Below, in pieces: positions 8,937 through 17,163 of a stretch of 34,439 nucleotides of DNA (position 1 is its first letter; every line of letters begins with the position of its first letter). The stretch is from an uncultured Dorea sp. (GTDB taxonomy: Bacteria; Bacillota; Clostridia; Lachnospirales; Lachnospiraceae). The stretch is from assembly GCA_910585725.1 (NCBI GenBank), contig CAJUFA010000033.1, positions 1-34,439 on the forward strand, in the 5' to 3' direction. Under the pieces are notes generated by a model that saw nothing but the letters and a program-made list of their open reading frames with translations, did not search any database and was not told the DNA's origin. The position numbers and the translations under genes were made by a program.

Positions 8937-8975
8937 GCTTTACAGATTATCTGCCGAAGTTCAAGAAGATCATCA
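8937..8975 (+). repeat. Spacer 8, identical to host gltB
   Basis: The first 38 nt equal gltB 23784-23821; the preceding repeat base C (8936) also equals gltB C23783, giving 39 matching nt. The last spacer base A differs from gltB C. An identical copy is spacer 17 (9588-9626). The crRNA would be in the same sense as the gltB mRNA. Confidence 0.97.
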
Positions 8976-9587
8976 AGATTGAAAAAGAAAGCCCCGAGAG
9001 GGGACGGAAACTAAGCTTTACAAGCTCTTTTAATGTGTTTTCAAGCGAGATTGAAAAAGAAAGCCCCGAGAGGGGACGGAAACTTTATTTTACTACTTTC
9101 ATTATATCAACCTGTGATTAAGATTGAAAAAGAAAGCCCCGAGAGGGGACGGAAAACTTCTCTTCCATATACCTACCTCCAATCAAGAACACAGATTGAA
9201 AAAGAAAGCCCCGAGAGGGGACGGAAAACTTGCGATATCTGCCGGACAATTTTACAAGGGATTAGATTGAAAAAGAAAGCCCCGAGAGGGGACGGAAAAT
9301 TCCCGGTCGCTCGATGTGATAGTTGTGGGTGCGAACAGATTGAAAAAGAAAGCCCCGAGAGGGGACGGAAAATACGGTAGACCGCCCTCAAAAGACCCTA
9401 AGCGAAAAATTGAAAAAGAAAGCCCCGAGAGGGGACGGAAAATAGCATGTGAGTATCATAACATGAATCTACCAATTAGATTGAAAAAGAAAGCCCCGAG
9501 AGGGGACGGAAATGCTTCCTACCTGCATTTTCTATCCCGTTCTATGTAGGAAGATTGAAAAAGAAAGCCCCGAGAGGGGACGGAAAC

Positions 9588-9626
9588 GCTTTACAGATTA
9601 TCTGCCGAAGTTCAAGAAGATCATCA
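9588..9626 (+). repeat. Spacer 17, second copy of the gltB-matching spacer
   Basis: All 39 nt are identical to spacer 8 and it has the same match to gltB. The repeat before it ends in C, although the repeats of units 16 and 18-22 around it end in T. Confidence 0.97.
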
Positions 9627-10172
9627 AGATTGAAAAAGAAAGCCCCGAGAGGGGACGGAAATACTTGGCGGTAGCTGATTACTCCAAAATTCACAAGAGA
9701 AGATTGAAAAAGAAAGCCCCGAGAGGGGACGGAAATATCTTCGAGACTGTGCTCTCTTGCCCATTCTCTCAAAGATTGAAAAAGAAAGCCCCGAGAGGGG
9801 ACGGAAATTATCTTCTATTACGTTTTCTTAGTTGCTCGTCAAGAGGAGATTGAAAAAGAAAGCCCCGAGAGGGGACGGAAATTCTTCTTCACATTTATTA
9901 TTATAAGACTTACCGAATAGATTGAAAAAGAAAGCCCCGAGAGGGGACGGAAATGATATTAGTTTCTTTTGTTAGCTTTTCAACTAAAGAAGATTGAAAA
10001 AGAAAGCCCCGAGAGGGGACGGAAACTATACGCATTGTGCCTATACAGAATGTCTTATATAAGGATTGAAAAAGAAAGCCCCGAGAGGGGACGGAAACTA
10101 CTCTGGATTCGGCTTTAATGACGAAGAAATGCTAATAGATTGAAAAAGAAAGCCCCGAGAGGGGACGGAAAC

Positions 10173-10284
10173 GTCACTCTCAAGTAATGCTTTAATTGAG
10201 AGTAAAACTAAGATTGAAAAAGAAAGCCCCGAGAGGGGACGGAAACGTCACTCTCAAGTAATGCTTTAATTGAGAGTAAAACTA
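10173..10284 (+). repeat. Spacers 25 and 26, tandem identical and self-complementary
   Basis: The two 38-nt spacers at 10173-10210 and 10247-10284 are identical. Each contains an 8-bp inverted repeat, ACTCTCAA and TTGAGAGT, that could fold within the crRNA. Confidence 0.95.
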
Positions 10285-10968
10285 AGATTGAAAAAGAAAG
10301 CCCCGAGAGGGGACGGAAACTGGTAACCCGTCTACCGATAATAGACATAAAGCATAGATTGAAAAAGAAAGCCCCGAGAGGGGACGGAAACCGAGCTTCT
10401 GCTGCATCTTTAATTCTCTGCTCGTCTACCAGATTGAAAAAGAAAGCCCCGAGAGGGGACGGAAATGCGGCTACTTCCTCCTGTGATTTGTTTTCTACTA
10501 TTAGATTGAAAAAGAAAGCCCCGAGAGGGGACGGAAACATGTCAGCATCCACTTTTGCTTCAAGTTCTACTATTAGATTGAAAAAGAAAGCCCCGAGAGG
10601 GGACGGAAACCTTACTACTTCGTCTTAGACTTGCTTGTTATTTAGATTGAAAAAGAAAGCCCCGAGAGGGGACGGAAACCAAATACCTGCCGACAATCGA
10701 AGAGATTATTGAGAGATTGAAAAAGAAAGCCCCGAGAGGGGACGGAAACGAGATCATTACATTTACAAACGTGATGGTATAATAGAAGATTGAAAAAGAA
10801 AGCCCCGAGAGGGGACGGAAACTGGTAACCCGTCTACCGATAATAGACATAAAGCATAGATTGAAAAAGAAAGCCCCGAGAGGGGACGGAAACTTTCCAT
10901 GTTGATCTAGTGGTATGCGAATCTTTCTTAAAAGATTGAAAAAGAAAGCCCCGAGAGGGGACGGAAAC

Positions 10969-11022
10969 TTTGAAAGACGGCAGATAGAAAGAAAACTCTA
11001 TCAGCAGAAAAAATTGCATTGC
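10969..11022 (+). repeat. Spacer 36, 54 nt long
   Basis: It is bounded by two intact repeats (10933-10968 and 11023-11058). All other spacers are 33-40 nt. It reads open on the + strand (FERRQIERKLYQQKKLHC), with no trace of an internal repeat. Confidence 0.95.
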
Positions 11023-11445
11023 AGATTGAAAAAGAAAGCCCCGAGAGGGGACGGAAACCATTATGCAATCCTCCATTTTGTAAAAATTATATATAGATTG
11101 AAAAAGAAAGCCCCGAGAGGGGACGGAAACTCTGATTTCCCTAACTGTCATAACAATTCTCCAAAGATTGAAAAAGAAAGCCCCGAGAGGGGACGGAAAC
11201 AGAGTCCCCCAGTTTTATAAAGCCGACAACGCCATAGATTGAAAAAGAAAGCCCCGAGAAGGGACGGAAACAAAATAAAAGAGTGTGAGTAGTGTTTTCT
11301 TCCTTGAGATTGAAAAAGAAAGCCCCGAGAGGGGACGGAAACTACATATTGGGATACATTCAAAACAGGAGATGACCAAGAAATTGAAAAAAAGCCCCTA
11401 GAGGGGACGGAGACACTACTGGAAAATTATTTTGGAGGTGAGACG

Positions 11446-12453
11446 ATGAGTTATTTATATGTTGCCGAACAAGGCGCGACGATAGGGATTTGTGATAACC
11501 GGTTTCAGGTGAAATATAAGGACGGGATGTTGAAATCAATTCCTGTGGAAACATTAGAGGTGATCGAGGTGTTTGGTAAAGTACAGATTACGACTCAATG
11601 TCTGGAAGAATGCTTGAAAAGAGGTATTAATATTCTTTTTTATTCCACAAATGGCGCGTATTACGGACGATTAATATCTACCTCTCACGTAAATGTACAG
11701 CGCCAGAGAATTCAGGCTGAGATAGGAAAGAATGAAAAGTTTAAATTGGCTTTTTCTAAAAATATTATTGATGCAAAGATCAGAAATCAAATAGTTATTT
11801 TACGCAGATATGCCAGAAATAAAGAAGAGGATATTAGACGGCCGATTGTTGAGATGCAGAATATGCTGAAAAAAATTGAAGATAGATGTGATAATATAGA
11901 ACAGCTTATGGGATATGAAGGGGCGGCTGCAAGGATATATTTTAATATCCTCGGGAAATTGATAGACCCTGATTTTACATTTAATAAGAGAACCAGAAGA
12001 CCGCCGTTGGATCCGTTTAATTCGATGATCAGCTTGGGGTATTCTATTATTCTCAATGAGATTTATGGAAAGCTGGAAGGGAAGGGCTTAAATCCTTATT
12101 TTGGTATTATGCATAAGGATCGTGAAAATCATCCGACGTTGGCAAGCGATCTGATGGAAGAGTGGAGAGCCGTGTTGATTGATTCTGCTGCGTTGAGTAT
12201 GATCAATGGTCATGAGATTGATAAAGAAGATTTTCATACTAGCCTGGAGGCGCCGGGGGTTTTTCTGGGACGCGAAGGATTTAAGACGTATATTAAGAAG
12301 CTGGAAAATAAGTTTAGAACAGAGAACAGGTATCTGACATATGTGGATTACAGCGTGAGTTTCAGAAGAGCGTTGGATTTGCAGGTAAACCAATTTGTCA
12401 AAGCAATAGAAAACGAAGAGCCCGGTTTGTACCAGCCGATAAAAATCAGGTGA
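11446..12453 (+). CDS. cas1: CRISPR adaptation integrase Cas1
   Basis: 335 residues, a stand-alone Cas1 without a reverse transcriptase domain. Cas1 with Cas2 integrates new spacers at the leader end of the array. The N-terminal beta domain (YVAEQGATIGICDNRF) is followed by the helical catalytic domain with E158 (YEGAAARIYFN), H229 and the acidic cluster D235/E238/E239 in HPTLASDLMEEWR, the expected metal ligands. ATG at 11446 follows a good GGAGGTGAG site. Only 31 nt separate it from the last repeat and no promoter is visible there, so it is probably transcribed by read-through of the array. It overlaps the start region of cas2. Confidence 0.97.
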   Translation: MSYLYVAEQGATIGICDNRFQVKYKDGMLKSIPVETLEVIEVFGKVQITTQCLEECLKRGINILFYSTNGAYYGRLISTSHVNVQRQRIQAEIGKNEKFKLAFSKNIIDAKIRNQIVILRRYARNKEEDIRRPIVEMQNMLKKIEDRCDNIEQLMGYEGAAARIYFNILGKLIDPDFTFNKRTRRPPLDPFNSMISLGYSIILNEIYGKLEGKGLNPYFGIMHKDRENHPTLASDLMEEWRAVLIDSAALSMINGHEIDKEDFHTSLEAPGVFLGREGFKTYIKKLENKFRTENRYLTYVDYSVSFRRALDLQVNQFVKAIENEEPGLYQPIKIR

Positions 12454-12458
12454 AATAT

Positions 12459-12773
12459 ATGGAAAATTATTTTTGGAATACAGAAGAAGCACATGAGAAA
12501 AAAGTATATATACTCGTAATATATGATATTGTAAGCAACAAGCGCAGAGCAGCATTTGCAAAGAAAATGAACGGATACGGGTTCAGAGTGCAAAAATCAG
12601 CTTTTGAAGCGATGATAACAGTTAATTTATATAAAAAATTATTGGAAGAGATTCCGAAACTGATACATCCGAAAGAAGACAGTATACGTGTTTACAGGAT
12701 CAAAGGATATGGAGAAGTCAGCTTATTTGGGATAAATGAATCTATAGAAAGCGAAGAAGTCATTATTATATAA
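12459..12773 (+). CDS. cas2: CRISPR adaptation protein Cas2
   Basis: 104 residues from the ATG at 12459; AGGTGA at 12448-12453 is 5 nt upstream. A GTG at 12450 overlapping the cas1 stop would add three residues and cannot be excluded. The ferredoxin-like core shows YILVIYDIVSNKRRAAFAKK followed by MNGYGFRVQKSAFEA, as usual for Cas2. It forms the central dimer of the Cas1-Cas2 integrase. Co-transcription with cas1 is near certain. Confidence 0.95.
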   Translation: MENYFWNTEEAHEKKVYILVIYDIVSNKRRAAFAKKMNGYGFRVQKSAFEAMITVNLYKKLLEEIPKLIHPKEDSIRVYRIKGYGEVSLFGINESIESEEVIII

Positions 12774-12812
12774 GAAAAAGGTTATGTTGGAAAGGAATGG
12801 AGGAGAAGAAAC

Positions 12813-14177
12813 ATGAATCAGGTTATATTATTTTCCCCTGTAGGGGGGACGGATCCTATTTCTGCCGTGAACTACAGGGACGGGTCGCTGCTGCACATCT
12901 GCAGAGTGTATAAACCGTCAAAGGTAATTTTGTATATGTCGGCGGAGGTGCTCGAGTACCATGAAAAGGATAATAGGTATCTTTTTTGTCTGGATAGACT
13001 CTCTGAACAACAGAACAGGAAGATGGAGTATGAGGTGATTGAACGCCGGGAGTTAAAGAGTGTCCAGGAGTTTGACTTTTTTTATCAGGATTTCCGCAGT
13101 ATTGTCCAGGATATTTTTACTAAGATGGATGAGACGGATACTTTGATTTTAAATATTTCCTCCGGTACGCCGGCCATGAAAAGCGGTCTGTTGGTGCTTC
13201 GGACTCTGGGAGAGTTCCCGTGTAAGATGGTGCAGGTTATAACTCCGGCGCGTAAGATGAACGAGCATATTCATAAAGGATTTGAGGTAGAAGTTGCATG
13301 GGGACTGAATGGAGATAATGAAGAGGGATTTGAGAACAGATGCCGGGAGGTTCAATGTCCGACTTTGGATATTATTAAAAAGGAAGAGATTATTAAAAAG
13401 CATGTAGAAGTATATGATTATGGGGCGGCGCTGTCCGTTGCGCGGACGATGCCGGGGGATTCTGTCGGTGATTACTATGATATGCTGCAGATGGCGGAGA
13501 GGCGGCTGCTTTTAGATTTTAAAGAAGTAGATAGGATCATGAAGGGAAGAGATTATAATTGCTTTCCGGTGAGAGAGTCCGGAAAACGCAAGCGTTTTGA
13601 GTATGCATTAAGTCTTCAGGTGAAACTATGGCGTGAAGAATATGCCGATTTTATCAGGGCCATTACTCCGATGGTTGTGGATTTGCTGGAGATGGTTTTA
13701 AAAAGTCAGTGTAGAATTGATATTGACAAATTTTGCAGGTATAAGACGAAGAAGGTGGAGTTAAAAAAGAAAACTGCCATATTAAAGGTAAGGGTTTGGG
13801 ATGCGAAGAAGTTGAAAGGCACCGAAATAGGAGAGGTTTTAAAAGAAAAGTTCCGGGGTGATTTTAAGGCCGGAGCGATATCGTCTTTCCATCTGAAAAG
13901 TTTGCTGGCGGCATTTTCGGATAATAGAAGGATCATAGATCTGGCGGAAGATCTTCGGCAGATGGAGGAGGCGATTCGGAATTTGGCCGCACATGAGATC
14001 GTGTCTGTTACGGCGGATACGATTATTGAGAAGACGGGATTTACAGGGAAGCAGATTATGGATAAGATTAAGGAGATGTTCACCTATACAGAAATCCATT
14101 TAAAAAGCGGCGACTGGAACGCTTATAATGACATGAATGAGAAGATTATTCGATGTATGAGAGGCCAGAGTATATAA
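12813..14177 (+). CDS. csm6: Csm6, CARF-HEPN ribonuclease activated by cyclic oligoadenylate
   Basis: 454 residues. The N-terminal CARF domain carries NISSGTPAMKSG (N114 on), the conserved ligand-binding loop that senses the cyclic oligoadenylate made by Cas10. The C-terminal HEPN domain carries the R-X4-H motif R389-NLAA-H394, the catalytic pair of the RNase. Csm6 is not part of the Csm complex; once activated it degrades RNA broadly, slowing phage or driving dormancy. ATG at 12813 follows a GGAGGAG site. The gene sits after cas1-cas2 instead of beside csm5, so its expression may follow the adaptation genes rather than the effector operon. No separate ring nuclease gene is visible; the CARF domain may degrade the messenger itself. 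Confidence 0.93.
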   Translation: MNQVILFSPVGGTDPISAVNYRDGSLLHICRVYKPSKVILYMSAEVLEYHEKDNRYLFCLDRLSEQQNRKMEYEVIERRELKSVQEFDFFYQDFRSIVQDIFTKMDETDTLILNISSGTPAMKSGLLVLRTLGEFPCKMVQVITPARKMNEHIHKGFEVEVAWGLNGDNEEGFENRCREVQCPTLDIIKKEEIIKKHVEVYDYGAALSVARTMPGDSVGDYYDMLQMAERRLLLDFKEVDRIMKGRDYNCFPVRESGKRKRFEYALSLQVKLWREEYADFIRAITPMVVDLLEMVLKSQCRIDIDKFCRYKTKKVELKKKTAILKVRVWDAKKLKGTEIGEVLKEKFRGDFKAGAISSFHLKSLLAAFSDNRRIIDLAEDLRQMEEAIRNLAAHEIVSVTADTIIEKTGFTGKQIMDKIKEMFTYTEIHLKSGDWNAYNDMNEKIIRCMRGQSI

Positions 14178-14237
14178 AGGGATATGAGTATGCTGTATTT
14201 GTCTATGAAAGAATAACATGGGGTTGGAGGTGCTAGG

Positions 14238-14894
14238 ATGGAGATACAGTTCGATAACCACGACGAGCGTATCAGATATTTTGAATTGCTTTTGGAACGG
14301 GATTTGGATAAGCTTTGTCACTTTCCGCTTCCAGAGGGATACAGGTACGTATTTTTTCAGCCGGGAGATAGGGATGAGTGGATTGATATTGAGATGTCTG
14401 CGAAGGAATTTACGACTTATGAACAAGGCTTGGAATCCTGGAATAGGTACTACGGCGATAAAGAGGACGAGCTGATAAAGAGGATGGTTTTTATCGAAGA
14501 TGCGAAGGGACGGAAGGCGGCGACGGCAACCGCTTTCTATGATATCAGCGGGAAGGACCAGTCGGGCGACGGCTGGCTCCACTGGGTTGCGGTACGGCGG
14601 GAGTATCAGGGGAGGGGGCTTGCGAAACCTCTGATTACTCATGTGCTGGAAATTATGCGTGACTTGGGCTATACGCATGCGAAGATCCCGACGCAGACGA
14701 CGACGTGGCTAGCGTGCAGGGTCTATCTTGATCTTGGGTTTCGTCCGATTCCAGGGAATGCAGCCCGTAATCGAGACGGCTGGAGAATCGTGAAGACGCT
14801 TACGAATCATGGGGCGCTGTCGGAGTTTGAGCCTGTGGCGGCGGAGGAGATAATAGAAGACCTCAAGAAACGAGATCCGGGAGAAAAGAGATGA
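14238..14894 (+). CDS. GNAT family N-acetyltransferase
   Basis: 218 residues. The central GNAT fold shows the acetyl-CoA pyrophosphate loop REYQGRGLA in WVAVRREYQGRGLAKPLI, followed by a helix and YLDLGFRPIPGN typical of the fold's last strand. Substrate unknown. ATG at 14238 follows GGAGGT at 14225-14230. It overlaps the next acetyltransferase by 4 nt (ATGA), so the pair is translationally coupled. It starts 60 nt after csm6 with no terminator between, but nothing in the protein links it to CRISPR function. Confidence 0.85.
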   Translation: MEIQFDNHDERIRYFELLLERDLDKLCHFPLPEGYRYVFFQPGDRDEWIDIEMSAKEFTTYEQGLESWNRYYGDKEDELIKRMVFIEDAKGRKAATATAFYDISGKDQSGDGWLHWVAVRREYQGRGLAKPLITHVLEIMRDLGYTHAKIPTQTTTWLACRVYLDLGFRPIPGNAARNRDGWRIVKTLTNHGALSEFEPVAAEEIIEDLKKRDPGEKR

Positions 14895-15652
14895 TTTACG
14901 AGTTAAGGCAGACAGAAAAAGCGGCGGCTTTGTTTGAAGGGTGGCAGGAGACTTTGATTTGGTCTTGTCTGCAGGGAGTGATGGGACGAATCTATGCGGA
15001 TGATCTGGAGAATCCGGCTTCAGCTCTGGCGTTATTGGGAGATTTCTGTTTCTTTGCGGGAGAACCGAAGAAGGAGGTCGCTCTGTATAAGCCGGGACAG
15101 AGACTTCATAAATTTATGATCATGATTCCCCGGAATAGAGAGTGGGGAGATCTGATAGAGGATTGCTATGGGAAAAATGTGAGAAAAACTGTCCGGTACG
15201 CGATAAAGAAGGAACCGGATATATTTGACAGAGAGAAGCTTAGAGAGGCGGTAGAGGGTCTGCCTGACGGATATACTCTGAAAATGATAGACGAAAAGCT
15301 GTTCTGGGAATGCAGAGAGACAGAATGGTGCAGGGATTGGACGGCACAGTATGATGATTATGCCATGTTTAAGAAGTATGGACTTGGAGTAATTATAGAA
15401 AAGGACGGTCAGCCGGTATCCGGCGCGTCTTCCTATTCGGGATATAACGGAGGGATAGAGATTGAGATCGATACCAGAGAGGATTACCGGAGGCGGGGAT
15501 TAGCGTATATATGCGGAGCGAAGCTTATATTAGAATGTCTAAAGCGAGGCTGGTATCCCAGTTGGGATGCGCATAACAGAGGGTCTGTGGCGTTGGCGGA
15601 AAAGCTGGGATATCATTTTGACTATGAATATACCGTATATGAGATAATATAA
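14891..15652 (+). CDS. GNAT family acetyltransferase (GNAT_acetyltran/PF12746-like)
   Basis: 253 residues. The N-terminal half is variable; the C-terminal half has GLGVIIEKDGQPVSGASS, IEIDTREDYRRRGLAYICG (acetyl-CoA loop) and SWDAHNRGSVALAEKLGY, a pattern seen in the PF12746-type acetyltransferases. Substrate unknown. The start overlaps the stop of the preceding GNAT gene. A 33-bp tandem duplication covers its last codons and stop, and a strong hairpin follows before the convergent permease gene. Confidence 0.83.
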   Translation: MIYELRQTEKAAALFEGWQETLIWSCLQGVMGRIYADDLENPASALALLGDFCFFAGEPKKEVALYKPGQRLHKFMIMIPRNREWGDLIEDCYGKNVRKTVRYAIKKEPDIFDREKLREAVEGLPDGYTLKMIDEKLFWECRETEWCRDWTAQYDDYAMFKKYGLGVIIEKDGQPVSGASSYSGYNGGIEIEIDTREDYRRRGLAYICGAKLILECLKRGWYPSWDAHNRGSVALAEKLGYHFDYEYTVYEII

Positions 15653-15693
15653 GACGGGGCGTATATCGTATAAGAGATAATATAAGACGGGGC
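15628..15693. repeat. Tandem 33-bp imperfect duplication across a stop codon
   Basis: 15628-15660 and 15661-15693 agree at 30 of 33 positions. The first copy contains the end of the second GNAT gene, so the second copy repeats the coding end and stop. The second copy runs into the terminator hairpin. Confidence 0.85.
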
Positions 15694-15722
15694 ATATTCC
15701 GCTATAGCCGGAACGCCCCGTC
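15686..15722. terminator. Hairpin between convergent genes, likely bidirectional terminator
   Basis: GACGGGGC and GCCCCGTC form an 8-bp GC-rich outer stem, extended inward by TTCCG/CGGAA. There is no long T run on the + side; the minus side has an AT-rich tail. Confidence 0.65.
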
Positions 15723-15741
15723 CGCCGTTTCAATCGTTATA

Positions 15742-17124
15742 TTATAAGAAGATATATTTCAGGATAAATAATACTGCTAATACATACATCAGGATACTTA
15801 TCTTTTTCTCCTGAGCTTTTCCTGTGAGAAGGTTCAGCGCTACATAAGTGATGACGCCCATGGAAATACCTTCAGAGATGCTGTAGAAGAACGGCATCGC
15901 GATGATACAAACATAGCATGGCAGAGCTTCGGATACGTCATGGAAATCAATATTCGTAACGTTGGTAAGCATATAGAAGCCGACTACGATCAATGCCGGA
16001 GCCGTAGCAAAGGACGGAATGGCAAGGAAGATCGGTGAAAGGAACAGGGCCAGACCGAAGAGAACCGCCGTGGTTACAGAAGTAAGTCCGGTTCTTCCGC
16101 CTTCTGTTACGCCGGAGGCGCTTTCTACGAAGGTTGTGGTAGTCGTCGTTCCAAGCGCGGCGCCTGCGGTTGTGGCGATCGCGTCCGCCATGAGCGCGCC
16201 TTTAATCTTTGGAAGCTTTCCGTTTTCATCCAGCATATCGGCCTTGGAGGCTACACCGATAAGAGTACCGATTGTGTCGAACATATCTACGAATAAGAAT
16301 GCAAAAATCACTACAATGAAGTTCAGTGAAAAGATGCCGTCAAATGTTAGTTTACCGAAAACCGGCATAATACTTGGAATAGACAATCCATTGCTGAAAT
16401 CAGGAAGAAGCCCGTAGAATCCCAGTTCCGGATTGGGCACATAGAGACCTGCAAACTGACAGACGATCCCAAGGATCCATGTAATCAGGATTCCCCAAAG
16501 AATATTTCCTTTTATATTCTTAATTACCAGGATACTTGTAATGATCACGCCGATAATTGCAAGCAGGACGGTGATCCCCACGTCGTTGAAACTGGCGGCC
16601 GTTCCGTTTGCAAGATTATATCCTTCTACTGAGAACAGCTCGACTAAAGTAGCGCCGCTGATTACGATGTTTGCGTTCTGGAGTCCGATGAATGCGATAA
16701 ACAGACCGATTCCTACGCTGACTGCCGCTTTAAGGTTTAACGGGATCGCATTGAAGATTGCTTCGCGCACGTTCGTAAGGGATAGAATGATAAATATGAT
16801 TCCTTCCACGAATACCGCGGTGAGCGCGACTTCCCATTTATATTCCATGCCGAGAACTACGGTATAGGCGAAGTATGCGTTCAGTCCCATACCCGGCGCC
16901 AGAGCAAAGGGATAGTTTGCAAGGAACGCCATCAGAAGCGTACCGATAAAGGATGCCAGGGCCGTCGCTGTGAATACGGCGCCCTGGTCCATTCCTGCCG
17001 CCGCCAGGATGCTTGGGTTTACGGCGAGAATATACGCCATTGTCATAAAGGTTGTGATACCCGCAAGTACTTCGGTCCGGACATCTGTGTTGTTTTCTTT
17101 CAATTTGAAGAGTTTTTCTAACAT
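15742..17124 (-). CDS. NCS2-family purine permease (AzgA/PbuG type)
   Basis: 460 residues, a polytopic membrane protein with about 12-14 hydrophobic helices. The start is typical of the AzgA/PbuG branch: a short basic N-terminus, then RTEVLAGITTFMTMAYI, then NPSILAAAGMDQGAVF. Later segments FALAPGMGLNAYFAY and FVDMFDTIGTLIG are the conserved transport-site helices. It should import adenine, hypoxanthine or guanine with protons; the exact base cannot be told. The ATG (17124, minus) follows AGAAGGAGGAAG. A sigma-A promoter lies upstream; I looked for a purine riboswitch in the leader and found none. Confidence 0.9.
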   Translation of the reverse strand: MLEKLFKLKENNTDVRTEVLAGITTFMTMAYILAVNPSILAAAGMDQGAVFTATALASFIGTLLMAFLANYPFALAPGMGLNAYFAYTVVLGMEYKWEVALTAVFVEGIIFIILSLTNVREAIFNAIPLNLKAAVSVGIGLFIAFIGLQNANIVISGATLVELFSVEGYNLANGTAASFNDVGITVLLAIIGVIITSILVIKNIKGNILWGILITWILGIVCQFAGLYVPNPELGFYGLLPDFSNGLSIPSIMPVFGKLTFDGIFSLNFIVVIFAFLFVDMFDTIGTLIGVASKADMLDENGKLPKIKGALMADAIATTAGAALGTTTTTTFVESASGVTEGGRTGLTSVTTAVLFGLALFLSPIFLAIPSFATAPALIVVGFYMLTNVTNIDFHDVSEALPCYVCIIAMPFFYSISEGISMGVITYVALNLLTGKAQEKKISILMYVLAVLFILKYIFL

Positions 17125-17163
17125 CTTCCTTCCTCCTTCTTTTGATAACTGATAACAGTATAT

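Larger units (their letters stand above)
8391..11414 (+). CRISPR. Type III-A CRISPR array, 42 repeats and 41 spacers
   Basis: I indexed every unit by eye. The repeat is 36 nt (first copy 8391-8426), begins AGATTGAAAAAGAAAG, contains the hairpin CCCCGAGAGGGG and ends ACGGAAA plus C, A or T. The 8 nt after the hairpin are the expected crRNA handle. Spacers are 33-40 nt except one of 54 nt (10969-11022). The last base of the repeat is C in copies 1-10, A in 11-15, T in 16, C in 17, T in 18-22, C in 23-28, T in 29 and C in 30-41. Repeat 15 (9407) has A for G at position 2, repeat 24 (10063) starts with G, and repeat 40 (11236-11271) has GAGAAGGG, which breaks the loop-closing pair. The last copy (11381-11414) is 34 nt and degenerate (CCCCTAGAGGGG, GGAGAC), marking the old end. 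Identical spacers: 8 and 17, 25 and 26, 27 and 34. Spacers 8 and 17 match gltB. Confidence 0.99.

Noticed and set aside
8763..11220. Many open frames with repeated KKKAPRGDGN, KESPERGRK or FPSPLGAFFF peptides
   Set aside because: They are translations of the CRISPR repeat in various frames, not proteins.
11446..12453. Reverse-transcriptase-Cas1 fusion, as in RNA-derived spacer uptake
   Set aside because: The frame holds only a normal 335-residue Cas1 with no YxDD domain.
14238..15652. GNAT pair as CRISPR accessory genes
   Set aside because: No nuclease, CARF or other defence domain; adjacency to csm6 alone is not enough.
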